In this document: positions 16,348 to 24,280 of the stretch, in pieces
How the letters are laid out: each line of letters begins with the position of its first letter
Numbering within the stretch: the first letter of the stretch is position 1
Assembly (NCBI GenBank): GCA_002403375.1
Contig: DHHQ01000025.1
Location: 1 to 64,000 of the forward strand
Reading direction: 5' to 3'
DNA: 64,000 bases
DNA from: Thiobacillus denitrificans
GTDB taxonomy: Bacteria; Pseudomonadota; Gammaproteobacteria; Burkholderiales; Thiobacillaceae
Notes under the pieces: generated by a model
The model's database searches: none
What the model was told of the DNA's origin: nothing
What the model saw: the letters and a program-made list of their open reading frames with translations, nothing else
Position numbers and translations under genes: made by a program

Positions 16348-16405
16348 TTCCCTCGGCGCGACGGTCGCCGCGCGCCGAGGGAAGGTCAGCGGCCCGGGGG
16401 CCGCT
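16348..16405. repeat. Two GC-rich hairpins between the DUF2892 and TetR genes
   Basis: TTCCCTCGGCGCG (16348-16360) is perfectly inverted at 16371-16383 around a 10-base loop. A second stem AGCGGCC/GGCCGCT lies at about 16388-16405. Both fall in the 130-base gap before the TetR gene on the transcribed minus strand. They lack T-runs, so attenuation or mRNA processing that lowers TetR expression is more likely than simple termination. Confidence 0.6.
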
Positions 16406-16434
16406 GCCCAGAAGGTACACCATCCGGGCCGACT

Positions 16435-16641
16435 TCAGGAACAGCAGCTGCCTTCCCTGACCCCGGCCTTCCTGAGGATGGAGGCCAGCGGGCAGAAGCC
16501 GGTCACCCCGCTTTGCGCGAGGTTGGCGCCGACGAAGGCGGTCAGCCAGAGCCAGGCCGGGTTGTGGGTGAAATGCGCGAGGGCGATGCTGAGCAGCACC
16601 ATCAGGCCGGCGACGAGGTGAACGGTGCGATCTACGGTCAT
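16435..16641 (-). CDS. DUF2892 small inner-membrane protein
   Basis: 68 residues: MTVDRTVHLVAGLMVLLSIALA forms one membrane helix and WLWLTAFVGANLAQSGVTGF a second. The conserved DUF2892 ending GFCPLASILRKAG follows, then SCCS. The domain is also found fused to rhodaneses (YgaP) and is linked to sulfur handling. Here it stands alone between the FadL-like porin and the TetR gene. The C-terminal vicinal Cys pair is a feature worth noting, of unknown function. Confidence 0.85.
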   Translation of the reverse strand: MTVDRTVHLVAGLMVLLSIALAHFTHNPAWLWLTAFVGANLAQSGVTGFCPLASILRKAGVREGSCCS

Positions 16642-16705
16642 GTGAATCTCCTTGTGTTGTGCGGGTGGTTGCGGCAGGAGCAGGCCGGGAATCCCGGCCG
16701 CCCCG

Positions 16706-17872
16706 TCAGAACAGGTACGAAACGTTGAAGTTGTACTGGTTCTGGTTGATCTCGATGGTGTTGTACGGCGCGACGCTGGAGGTCAGGTCGTTGCCGAAGG
16801 CGTGGGTGTAGGCGAAGGCGCCGCTGACCTTGTCGCTGAACTTGCGCGTGAGGCCGAACGACAGATGGCTCTCGACGATCGCGGTGGAGCCGAGGTTCAT
16901 GTTGACGTCCTCGGCGCCGATCGGCGACTTGCCGTAGTTGTAGCCGACGCTGACGGCCATCTTGCCCATGTCCTTCTTCACGCCGATGGCGTACACCGTC
17001 TGGTCTTCCCACCCAAAATTCAGCGCAGGCGGGAAGCCCGCAGGCGGATTGGTGACGGCGATGCTTTCCATCACGTCCTCGAAGGCGTAGCGCTTGATGT
17101 CGAACTCGACCTGCAGGCCCGGCATCGGCTTGAACGACAGGCCGAGCGCGAGCGAGGCCGGCATGTCCATGTCGAAGCTGGTCTGGCCGGTGGGCGTGTT
17201 GTATTCCATCGTGGCGACGTCGGTCTTCGTCGTATAGGTCAGGCCCGCCTGCAGCCTGGGATTGATCTTGTACGTCGCGCCGAGCGTGGCGCCGAGGCCG
17301 AATTGCCCGTTCTGCGGCAGCGTCACGTAGTTGCCCCCGCCGCCGGGGAGCGACATGGCGAGGGTCTGGTTGACGACGTTGAGCGCGGCGCCCAGCGTCA
17401 GCGCCTGGTTGACCTTGAAGGCCGCAGCCGGCGAGAAGCGGAACACCTGCTTGGTCGTTACCACGGGCTGGTTGCCCGTCACCGCCGGGAGGATGTCGGG
17501 CACGTTCACCCCCATCCCTGCGATGCCGCCCAGACCCATGCCGAGGAACAGCCGCTCGTTGACCTTGAACGCGACGGCGCCGCCGGGCATCAGGTACCAG
17601 TTCGAATCGCTGTCCTGGCCGTTGACCTCGCGCGGCGGGTTGAGCAGGCCGAAGCCCAGGTCCATGCGGACTTCCTGCATGCCGAGATCGGCCATGCCGG
17701 CGGGGTTGACGAGCACCGTCAGGGCGTCCTGCGCCTGTGCGACGGTGGCGCCCCCCATCCCGGCCTGGGCCGCCGAGGTGGCGAACATCTGGTCGCCGTT
17801 GGTGGCGTGCGCGCTGAGCGCGACGGAACAGAGGCCTGCCGATACGGCGGCCGCAATGCTTTTCTTTTTCAT
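16706..17872 (-). CDS. OmpP1/FadL-family outer-membrane transporter
   Basis: 388 residues. Signal peptide MKKKSIAAAVSAGLCSVALSA, with cleavage after AHA (about residue 23). The mature start NGDQMFATSAAQAGMGG is typical of the FadL hatch domain. The rest alternates beta-strands and ends in NFNVSYLF with the terminal aromatic needed for outer-membrane insertion. FadL proteins import hydrophobic compounds such as long-chain fatty acids or aromatic hydrocarbons. It follows the cytochrome gene by 37 bases, in the operon with the TetR regulator. Substrate cannot be read from sequence. Confidence 0.9.
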   Translation of the reverse strand: MKKKSIAAAVSAGLCSVALSAHATNGDQMFATSAAQAGMGGATVAQAQDALTVLVNPAGMADLGMQEVRMDLGFGLLNPPREVNGQDSDSNWYLMPGGAVAFKVNERLFLGMGLGGIAGMGVNVPDILPAVTGNQPVVTTKQVFRFSPAAAFKVNQALTLGAALNVVNQTLAMSLPGGGGNYVTLPQNGQFGLGATLGATYKINPRLQAGLTYTTKTDVATMEYNTPTGQTSFDMDMPASLALGLSFKPMPGLQVEFDIKRYAFEDVMESIAVTNPPAGFPPALNFGWEDQTVYAIGVKKDMGKMAVSVGYNYGKSPIGAEDVNMNLGSTAIVESHLSFGLTRKFSDKVSGAFAYTHAFGNDLTSSVAPYNTIEINQNQYNFNVSYLF

Positions 17873-17909
17873 TTCAAAGTCTCCTCGTTTCGATGGATGC
17901 AGCCGGGCG

Positions 17910-18518
17910 CTACCTGGCCAGGGGGCTGATCAGGTTGGCGGAAACGCCGGGCGCGGCAGGGCGGAATTTCTGATGGCAGGCGACGCAGCCGGTCATGATG
18001 TCGCTCATGTACGAGGCGGCTTTCGGCATGTCGCCGGCGTCGGCGGCGTCCGCCAGCTTGATCGCGTTGCCTTCGACGATCTCGTTCATCGCCGGCAGCA
18101 CCCCCAGGTCGTTGTCGTTCACCTTGTCGAGGGGGAAGTAGGCCAGCAGCCCGCCCTTGGGGATGCGGTGATTGGCCAGGCGCCGGGCCGCTTCGGAAGC
18201 CAGTTCGGCGTTGTCGGTCGCGAGCGCCGCGGCGACCGCCTGATAGTCGGCGAGGATCTCATGCATGATCTGGCGCATGGTCGTTTCCTTGGCGCGTCGC
18301 GTATGGCCTGCATGGAGCTGCTGAATGGTGCCCTTCAGTTCCGGGGAGAGCGCCATCACCTTCTTGCGCAGTTCCGGCGAGTAGGTCTTCATCATCTGCT
18401 GCATTTCGACGGGCATCGCCGCGGCGTTTTTGGGTGTCTCGGCCGCGGCCGGGCAGGCGGCGAGCAGGCTGGCGGCCAGGATCAGCGGGGTGGGGGCGAG
18501 GTGCTTCATGACTTTCAT
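17910..18518 (-). CDS. Periplasmic monohaem c-type cytochrome
   Basis: 202 residues with signal peptide MKVMKHLAPTPLILAASLLAA (cleavage near AAA-ET). One haem-binding motif CVACH (178-182) lies close to the C-terminus, as in cytochrome c' and c-556-like four-helix proteins. The helical, charged sequence before it (PELRKKVMALSPELKGTIQQLH) fits that fold. GGAG lies before the start. It is the first gene downstream of the promoter/operator at 18544-18613. An electron-transfer or NO/hydrocarbon-stress role with the downstream FadL porin is possible but unproven. Confidence 0.85.
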   Translation of the reverse strand: MKVMKHLAPTPLILAASLLAACPAAAETPKNAAAMPVEMQQMMKTYSPELRKKVMALSPELKGTIQQLHAGHTRRAKETTMRQIMHEILADYQAVAAALATDNAELASEAARRLANHRIPKGGLLAYFPLDKVNDNDLGVLPAMNEIVEGNAIKLADAADAGDMPKAASYMSDIMTGCVACHQKFRPAAPGVSANLISPLAR

Positions 18519-18543
18519 GGACGTTCTCCGGGGAGGTTGATGG

Positions 18544-18613
18544 TAATCACACGAACACATGAGCAAACGATCATGTGTTCGTGTGATTATATGGCGCCCC
18601 GGCGCCGTGGCAA
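18544..18613 (-). promoter_or_regulatory. Strong promoter with a 19-bp perfect inverted-repeat operator
   Basis: On the minus strand -35 TTGCCA (18608-18613), a 16-base spacer and -10 TATAAT (18586-18591) form a near-consensus sigma70 promoter for the cytochrome operon. The inverted repeat TAATCACACGAACACATGA (18544-18562) and its exact complement at 18571-18589 has an 8-base centre. It overlaps the -10 box and extends over the start site and leader. Bound repressor would block transcription. The TetR protein encoded by the last gene of the operon is the likely ligand. Confidence 0.8.
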
Positions 18614-18732
18614 GCAGAAAATTCGCTGGTTCGGGAAGTGACCGAAATGGTCGGGGAAGCAAGCGCGGCGGGGCGCGGCGGCAGGGCGCTCGCCGCCCCG
18701 GGTGGCCGGCCTGCCGGCCGCGACCGGCGAGG

Positions 18733-19185
18733 TCAGCGCGCCAGCCAGCGCTCCGCCGCGCGGGCGACCGGCGCCGGCAACTGGCGCAGCACGCTCGCGG
18801 GCTCGAGCGCGTCGAGCAGGTTCTTGACAACCAGCCCGAGCTCGGTGTCGCCCTCGCTGACCAGGCGGCGGCTGAAGAACAGCGTGTCCGGGTCCTCGCG
18901 GCGGCCGATCAGCAGCAGGAAGTCGCCTGCGCTGGCGGTGATGACGAGGTCGGGCGCGCCGCGGTCCGGCGCGAATCCGCTGCGGCTCACGGTGAAGCCG
19001 AGGCGCAGTCCGAGATCGCTGACGCGGATGGCGTAACGGCGGCCGACCAGCGGCTGCCAGTCGAGCGCCTGCAGCGCCGGCCACAGCGCGCGGTTCGCCA
19101 GCGCGCAAAACGCCAGGCTGGGTGGGGTGGCCGGCAGCCGCTCGACCAGGCCGGCCAGACGGGAGGGAAAGACAGGGTTCAGCAT
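18733..19185 (-). CDS. ubiT: UbiT, SCP2-domain accessory factor for anaerobic ubiquinone synthesis
   Basis: 150 residues with an SCP2 lipid-binding domain: LVGRRYAIRVSDLGLRLGFTV, then APDLVITASAGDFLLLI and DTLFFSRRLVSEGDTELGL, the signature of the YhbT/UbiT family. UbiT is thought to carry the ubiquinone intermediates for O2-independent hydroxylation. It overlaps the end of ubiV by seven bases, forming ubiU-ubiV-ubiT on the minus strand. Presence of the set fits a denitrifier that makes ubiquinone without oxygen. Confidence 0.9.
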   Translation of the reverse strand: MLNPVFPSRLAGLVERLPATPPSLAFCALANRALWPALQALDWQPLVGRRYAIRVSDLGLRLGFTVSRSGFAPDRGAPDLVITASAGDFLLLIGRREDPDTLFFSRRLVSEGDTELGLVVKNLLDALEPASVLRQLPAPVARAAERWLAR

Positions 19186-20123
19186 GGCGGCCTCGTTCCG
19201 TAGTCGAGCCCCGCGCGGCCGTGCCAGTAGCCGTCGACCGGCGCGCCGGGCATGAAGCGTGTCAGGTCCGCGGGCGTGTCGCCTGCCAGCGCCGCACGGA
19301 AGGCGTCGACCACGCGCGCCATGTGGCGCGACTGCGGCGACAGGCGCAGGCTGGCGACGCCGAGCGCGCGCAGGGCGGGCAGTTCGCCGATCAGGGTGTA
19401 GACGCCGGCGGACTGTGTCTGGATGCCGTTGAGCGTGAGGAAGGGCTGGCCCTCGCGGCTCGCCAGCGGCAGCCCGTCGGGATGGTCGAGGCAGCGGAAG
19501 CGGCAGTCGTCCTTGGGCAGGTTGTAGTGGCGCGCGGTGAAGCAGCGCGCGGAATAGGCGAGCGGCAGCCTGCCGTAGGCGAACACTTCGGTCTCGATGC
19601 CGCCAGGGCCGCCCTCGCCCGGGGTATTCGCCTCTCCCGCGCCGGAGGGGCGGGCGCCGTGCCCGAGCAGCGACGCCAGCGTGGCGCGTGACATTTCCAC
19701 CGGCGGCACCCAGCGCCGCGCGCCCAGCCCGGCCAGGACGTCGAGCGTTTCGGGGTTGTAGACGTTGAGCGTGGGGCCGGCGACGAAAGGCAGGCCGGCT
19801 TCGGAGAGCAGCCGCACCGCGCCCCATTCGTTGGCCTCGACCGCGAAGCGGCCGTTCTCGACGATGCGCCGCAGCGTCTTGAGATCGGATTCGGATTCGA
19901 TCAGCGTCTGGCTCGACAGCACGACTTCCTTGCCGGCCGCGGCGAGCGTCTCCGCCAGCTGCAGCCAGTCCGGCAGGCGCAGCAGGTGGCGGCGCGAACA
20001 GACGCTTTCGCCGAGATGGACGCGCGCCACCGGCCAGCCGGCCGCCTCGGCGTAGAAGGCGAGGGTGTCGTCGCGCGACCAGTAATAGAGGAGGGGGCCC
20101 AGGCTGAGATTCACGGCGTTCAC
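19179..20123 (-). CDS. ubiV: UbiV, peptidase-U32-like Fe-S protein of O2-independent ubiquinone synthesis
   Basis: 314 residues from a GTG start that overlaps the ubiU stop (GTGA). The TIM-barrel opening LSLGPLLYYWSRDDTLAFY, the VCSRRH motif near residue 40 and the cysteine-rich stretch ARCFTARHYNLPKDDCRFRC (around 190-210) supply the [4Fe-4S] ligands. TLNGIQTQSAGVYTLIGEL is typical of the family. UbiU and UbiV form a heterodimer that hydroxylates ubiquinone precursors using prephenate rather than O2. A Gly/Pro-rich insertion (SGAGEANTPGEGGPGG, near residue 165) is unusual. Confidence 0.92.
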   Translation of the reverse strand: MNAVNLSLGPLLYYWSRDDTLAFYAEAAGWPVARVHLGESVCSRRHLLRLPDWLQLAETLAAAGKEVVLSSQTLIESESDLKTLRRIVENGRFAVEANEWGAVRLLSEAGLPFVAGPTLNVYNPETLDVLAGLGARRWVPPVEMSRATLASLLGHGARPSGAGEANTPGEGGPGGIETEVFAYGRLPLAYSARCFTARHYNLPKDDCRFRCLDHPDGLPLASREGQPFLTLNGIQTQSAGVYTLIGELPALRALGVASLRLSPQSRHMARVVDAFRAALAGDTPADLTRFMPGAPVDGYWHGRAGLDYGTRPPC

Positions 20124-21121
20124 TTCCACGGACGGTGATAGGCGCCGAGCGTGTGGCTCTGGCCTTCCGACAGCTTGTCGAGCTCGGCCTGCCAGGCGGG
20201 CGTCGGCGTGAAGGCCTCGGCATTGCGCTTCACCGCGTCGATCGCGGCGCGCCACACCCGCGTGACCTGCGCCACGTAGGCCGGGCTGCGCTGGCGGCCC
20301 TCGATCTTGACCGCGGCGATGCCGAGCTTCTGCATCTCCGGCAAGAGGTCGAGGGTGTTGAGGCTGGTCGGCTCCTCGATGGCGTAGTAGGTTTCGCCGC
20401 CGACCTCGAAGCGGCCCTTGCACAGCGTCGGGTAACCGGCTTTTTCGCCCTTGCCGTAGCGGTCGAGCAGCACGCCGTTGAGGCGCGACTCCAGGCCGGC
20501 CGGGGTGTCCTTCCACTGCACCGCCTTCGCCGGCGAGCACACGCCGGCCGAGTTCGGCGATTCGCCGGTGCAGTACGACGACAGCAGGCAGCGGCCCTCG
20601 ACCATCACGCACAGGCCGCCGAAGCCGAACAGCTCGATCTCGACGTCGGTGTGCCGCACCACGTTCTCGACCTGCGGCAGCGACAGCACGCGCGGCAGCA
20701 CGGCGCGCCGGATGCCGAAATGCTCGCGGTAGAAGTTCACCGCCTCGTAGCTGGTCGCCGAGCCCTGCACCGAGAGGTGCAGCCTGAGCTGCGGGTGGTG
20801 CCTCACCGCGTAGCGCATCAGCCCCGGGTCGGCGAGGATCACCGCGTCCATCCCCAGCTTCGCCGCCCGGTCGACGGCGCCGGTCCAGCGCTGCCAGCTG
20901 TCGGGCTGCGGGTAGGTGTTGAGCGCGAGCAGGACCTTGCGGCCGCGGTCGTGGGCGTAGCGCAGGCCCTCGGCCGCCTGCGCCTCGTCGAAGTTGAGGC
21001 CGGGAAAGGCGCGCGCGTTGGTGTTGTCGCGGAAGCCCATGTAGACCGCGTCGGCGCCGTGGTCGACAGCGGCCTTGAGCGCGACCAGGCTGCCGGCCGG
21101 GCAGATCAGTTCAAGCGGCAT
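20120..21121 (-). CDS. ubiU: UbiU, peptidase-U32-like Fe-S protein of O2-independent ubiquinone synthesis
   Basis: 333 residues of the U32 family: MPLELICPAGSLVALKAAVDHGADAVYMGF at the start (over two strands), LHLSVQGSATSYEAVNFY, then GGLCVMVEGRCLLSSYCTGE and GVCSPAK, which give the four cluster Cys. A later FEVGGETYYAIEEPTSLNTL and IAAVKIEGRQRSPAYV are diagnostic. It partners UbiV. The start overlaps the end of the radical-SAM gene upstream by 16 bases. Good SD (GGAGG) in that overlap. Confidence 0.93.
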   Translation of the reverse strand: MPLELICPAGSLVALKAAVDHGADAVYMGFRDNTNARAFPGLNFDEAQAAEGLRYAHDRGRKVLLALNTYPQPDSWQRWTGAVDRAAKLGMDAVILADPGLMRYAVRHHPQLRLHLSVQGSATSYEAVNFYREHFGIRRAVLPRVLSLPQVENVVRHTDVEIELFGFGGLCVMVEGRCLLSSYCTGESPNSAGVCSPAKAVQWKDTPAGLESRLNGVLLDRYGKGEKAGYPTLCKGRFEVGGETYYAIEEPTSLNTLDLLPEMQKLGIAAVKIEGRQRSPAYVAQVTRVWRAAIDAVKRNAEAFTPTPAWQAELDKLSEGQSHTLGAYHRPWK

Positions 21122-22056
21122 GGTTCCTCCCGGGTGCGGCCTGCACGCACGCCCTGGCGGCTGCCGCGCCGCGCCAGTTCGCCCGCGATGCCGTTCAGCA
21201 CGTCCCATTTCTTCGCGCACCATGCGGGCGCGAGCAGGATATCCGGCGCGGCGGTGCCGGTGACGCGGTGGAACACCACCTCCCAGGGCGTGCGCTCGAT
21301 CAGGTCGGCGGCGATGCGCACGTAGTCGGCCTCGGCGAGCGGGGCATAGTCGCCGCGCTTCCATTCGATCGCCAGCCGGGTGTGCTTCACCACGTGCAGC
21401 GGATGCAGCTTGAGGCCGTCGACGCCGACTTCGAGCACGCGGTCGAGGCTGGCGTGGCTGTGGACTTCGTCCTCGCCCGGCAGGCCGACGATCAGGTGGC
21501 AGCAGACGGGGATGCCGCGCGCCCGCGCCGCCCGCGTCGCCTGTTCGTATTCGGCGAAGCCGTGGCCGCGGTTGACGCGTTCGAGCGTCGCGTCGAAGGC
21601 CGACTGCAGGCCGAGCTCGAGCCAGACCTCGTGGCCGCGGTCGCGGTATTCGGCGAGCAGGTCGAGCACCGGCGGCGGCACGCAGTCGGGGCGCGTGCCG
21701 ATCGACAGGCCGACGACGTCGGGTGCAGAGAGCGCGGCGTCGTACAGCGCGCGCAGCGTGTCCACGTGCGCGTAGGTGTTGGTGTAGGCCTGGAAGTAGG
21801 CGATGAAGCGGCGTGCGCCGGTGCCGCGCGCGATACGCCCGCGCGCGCGGTCGAACTGCGCGTCGAGCGGCGCCTGTTCGCGCGTGCCGGGGGAAAAGGA
21901 CTTGTTGTTGCAGAAGGTGCAGCCGCCGATGCCCTTGCTGCCGTCGCGGTTGGGGCAGGTGAAGCCGGCGTCGAGCGCGACCTTGTGCACCCGCTCGCCG
22001 TGACGCGCCAGCATGGCGTGGCCGAAGGTGTGGACGCGTTCCGACAGGACGGCCAT
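21106..22056 (-). CDS. YhcC-family radical SAM protein (TIGR01212)
   Basis: 316 residues. It has the modified radical-SAM cluster motif CPNRDGSKGIGGCTFC (Cys at about 34, 46 and 49) with the CX11CX2C spacing of the YhcC family, and the conserved YFQAYTNTYA and GTRPDC blocks. The function of YhcC proteins is not established; a tRNA- or respiration-linked role has been proposed. The ATG overlaps the NnrS stop by one base (TGATG), so it is translated with nnrS and with ubiUVT downstream. The C-terminal 20 residues, rich in Arg, run into the ubiU start. Confidence 0.88.
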   Translation of the reverse strand: MAVLSERVHTFGHAMLARHGERVHKVALDAGFTCPNRDGSKGIGGCTFCNNKSFSPGTREQAPLDAQFDRARGRIARGTGARRFIAYFQAYTNTYAHVDTLRALYDAALSAPDVVGLSIGTRPDCVPPPVLDLLAEYRDRGHEVWLELGLQSAFDATLERVNRGHGFAEYEQATRAARARGIPVCCHLIVGLPGEDEVHSHASLDRVLEVGVDGLKLHPLHVVKHTRLAIEWKRGDYAPLAEADYVRIAADLIERTPWEVVFHRVTGTAAPDILLAPAWCAKKWDVLNGIAGELARRGSRQGVRAGRTREEPCRLN

Positions 22057-23258
22057 CACCCCGGCTTGCCGTCGACCCGCGGGCGCAGCAGCACCGCGGC
22101 GTAGACCACGACGAACACCGCGAACGCGATGACCCATGCGAGTCCTGCCGCGAGCATGCTCTGCGCATACACGCCGGGGAAGACGAGCGGCAACGCGACG
22201 CGCAGCAGCGCGGCGAGATTGATCAGCACGAAGGCGCGCGTCATCACCGGCGCCGGCTCGAGCAGCCGCCCGGTGTGGCCGAGCGAGACCCGCGCCATCA
22301 TCCCCAGCGTCAGCGTCCCGATGCCGCCGGCGGTGAAGGCGTGCAGCGCGCTGACCGCCGCGGTGCTCATGCCCGCTGCCGACAGGGCCAGCAGCGCGAA
22401 GCCGAGCGCGATCCACGCGTAGCCGACATGCAGGATCCACAGCAGCGGTACCGACCAGTACTTGTGCGTGTACCAGCCGGCCAGCCTGACGACGTGCAGC
22501 GTCGCCGCGGCGGCGGCAAGCCCCGCGGTGACGGGCGAGGCGGGCGCGAGGAGCGCCGCCAGCAGCGCGCCGATGGTGGCGAGCGGCACCAGCGTCTCGA
22601 CGGTCTTCCAGTGACGCGCGCGGGTGCGCAGCTTGTTGTCGGTGAAGCTGGGGATCACCCGGCCGCCCATCACCACCATCATCGCCACCACCACGTAGGT
22701 GGCGAGGTGCAGCCCGAGCGTCGCGCCCGAGGCCGTCCAGCCGAGCGCTTCGGCATGCACCAGCGCGTTGGCGACGGTCAGCGTCAGCAGCATCAGCGGG
22801 AAGGGATAGTTGTGCAGCCGCTTCGCCTTGAGGATGGGCAGCGCGAGCACCAGCGCGAGCACGGGCAGGAAGGCGAGGTCGACCAGCGCGACGAGCGTGG
22901 TCGGCAGGTCGGGAACCAGGAACACGGCGCGGCCTGCGAGCCACAGCAGGAACAGGGCGGCGAGCGGCGCGCCGGCGGGGGTGCGGATGCCGGTCCAGTT
23001 CTGCGTGGCGGTGAGCAGGAAGCCGGCGATCACCGCGACGGTGAAGCCGAACAGCATTTCATGGCCGTGCCAGACGGGCGGCGACAGCATGCCGAGTTCG
23101 AGCTGGCCGCGCAGCACCAGCAGCCACAGCACCATCAGCACGACGGCGTAGATCCCGGCGGCGAGGAAGAAGGGCCGGAAGCCGAGGGCGAAGGGCGCCC
23201 AGCCGCCGGTCGTGGCGGGCTTGGCGGGGTTCTCGATGGTGTGGAACGAGGTGCTCAT
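22056..23258 (-). CDS. nnrS: NnrS family haem-copper membrane protein
   Basis: 400 residues with about 12 membrane helices. The opening GWAPFALGFRPFFLAAGIYA, WHGHEMLFGF with its His residues (about 64-66), HYTHKY-like WYTHKYW and HAFTAGGIGTLTLGMMARVSLGHTGR are characteristic NnrS blocks. NnrS relieves NO stress, and its gene is usually under NnrR/NsrR control near nir-nor genes, as here. It heads the unit nnrS-yhcC-ubiU-ubiV-ubiT. No NO-regulator box was evident in the 145-base upstream gap. Confidence 0.92.
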   Translation of the reverse strand: MSTSFHTIENPAKPATTGGWAPFALGFRPFFLAAGIYAVVLMVLWLLVLRGQLELGMLSPPVWHGHEMLFGFTVAVIAGFLLTATQNWTGIRTPAGAPLAALFLLWLAGRAVFLVPDLPTTLVALVDLAFLPVLALVLALPILKAKRLHNYPFPLMLLTLTVANALVHAEALGWTASGATLGLHLATYVVVAMMVVMGGRVIPSFTDNKLRTRARHWKTVETLVPLATIGALLAALLAPASPVTAGLAAAAATLHVVRLAGWYTHKYWSVPLLWILHVGYAWIALGFALLALSAAGMSTAAVSALHAFTAGGIGTLTLGMMARVSLGHTGRLLEPAPVMTRAFVLINLAALLRVALPLVFPGVYAQSMLAAGLAWVIAFAVFVVVYAAVLLRPRVDGKPG

Positions 23259-23340
23259 GGGCGGTGTGCGGGAAGTGGATGAGGCTGTTGCGGGTTCGGT
23301 GCCGCCGGTGGCCAGCGGTCCCGGGCGGGGGCGACGAAAC

Positions 23341-23359
23341 GGGCGGCGAAACGCCGCCC
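23341..23359. repeat. 8-bp perfect hairpin between DsrC-like gene and nnrS
   Basis: GGGCGGCG, loop AAA, CGCCGCCC. It lies 45 bases after the DsrC-like gene stop on the minus strand. There is no proper T-run, so it is a weak terminator or an mRNA-stabilising stem. Confidence 0.45.
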
Positions 23360-23403
23360 GGCCGAGCGTCTCGCGCTGTCGCGGTCGGGCGCGATCGACG
23401 CGC

Positions 23404-23724
23404 TCAACCCGTGCTCCAGGCCCGCGGGCGCTTCATGCCGGCGATCTTGCAGGCCTGCTTGACGTAGCCGTAGGGGAACAGCTCGAACAGCTTCTTCTGG
23501 GCCTCGCGGCCGTAGCGTTCGGCGAGGTGCTTGATGACGTAGCGGGCGTCGGCGGCGATCTGGTGCTCGTCGTAGTAGTCGCGCATGAAGCGGATCGCAT
23601 CCCAGTGGTCGTCGTTCAGCGTGATGGCCTCGTCCTGGGCCAGCGCGCGGGCCACGTCGTCGTTCCAGTCGCCGGGCTCGATCAGATAGCCCTCGGCGTC
23701 GCGTTCGGGCAGGGTGCCGTCCAT
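23404..23724 (-). CDS. DsrC/TusE-like sulfur-relay family protein, copy 1
   Basis: 106 residues, typical DsrC fold sequence: LPERDAEGYLIEPGDWNDDV, LNDDHWDAIRFMRDYYDEHQI, YVIKHLAERYG and FPYGYVKQACKIAGMKRPRA. Only one Cys (in QACKIAGM) is present. The tail ends RAWSTG, without the penultimate Cys that DsrC and TusE use for persulfide chemistry, so classical sulfur relay is unlikely. A second copy at 32372-32692 is identical over almost the full length except the N-terminus. An NsrR-like palindrome and a -10 (TATACT) lie upstream, suggesting induction by NO. Start chosen by AGGAGG upstream. Confidence 0.88.
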   Translation of the reverse strand: MDGTLPERDAEGYLIEPGDWNDDVARALAQDEAITLNDDHWDAIRFMRDYYDEHQIAADARYVIKHLAERYGREAQKKLFELFPYGYVKQACKIAGMKRPRAWSTG

Positions 23725-23758
23725 GTTCGCTCCTCCTGTGGATGCGTAAACAGTATAT

Positions 23759-23782
23759 AAGATGTATCTTTGCTGCATCAAG
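23759..23782 (-). promoter_or_regulatory. NsrR-like operator upstream of DsrC-like copy 1
   Basis: An imperfect palindrome with half-sites AAGATGTATC and TGCATCAAG resembles the NsrR consensus (AAGATGYATTT inverted). It lies just upstream of a -10 TATACT at 23752-23757 on the minus strand. A related half-site precedes the second DsrC-like copy. The identification rests on pattern only. Confidence 0.5.
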
Positions 23783-23884
23783 TTCCAAAGCGTGATCGTT
23801 CGAAGGGCAGCATCTGCTTCAGGATGTCGCGCAGCACGTCTTTGTTGATATGGTTGAAGCTGGCATTCACGACACCATGACGCC

Positions 23885-24121
23885 ATGAGCACAGAACCCG
23901 GCGATTCACGTCCCCCCAAGCCGCCGCAGCGCCTGCCGCGGGGCCCGCTGATCATCATCCTGCTGGTCCTCGCCAGCATGGTGTGGGTCTATTGGTTGTC
24001 CCGCTCGCCGCCGCGTCCGCCGCCCGAGCTGCCGCCGCTCCGCCAATTGCCGCTCGATTCACTGCACGAGCAGGACCAGCGGCCGGATCCCGCCGGGGAT
24101 CCGGGGCGCGCGCGGCAATAG
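23885..24121 (+). CDS. Possible small single-pass membrane protein
   Basis: 78 residues, read divergently from DsrC-like copy 1. A proline-rich cytoplasmic start (MSTEPGDSRPPKPPQRLPRG), one membrane helix (PLIIILLVLASMVWVYWL, about 21-38) and a proline-rich tail (SRSPPRPPPELPPLRQLP). The topology is plausible for a real protein, but no good SD precedes the ATG and I know no family. In GC-rich DNA it could be chance. Confidence 0.4.
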   Translation: MSTEPGDSRPPKPPQRLPRGPLIIILLVLASMVWVYWLSRSPPRPPPELPPLRQLPLDSLHEQDQRPDPAGDPGRARQ

Positions 24122-24280
24122 CAGGCGTTCGGCGCGGCGGCGCGCCCCGGCAGCTGCCGGGGGCGTGCCGGAGTCGCTCACGAAACAGCGTGCCGGCGCC
24201 GCCCCGGCCGCCGCGAGGGCGCTCGCGCACCCGGGTGGCCTCGGCGACGAAGTGGGCGAGGCCCGGTCTGCTTTCCATGA

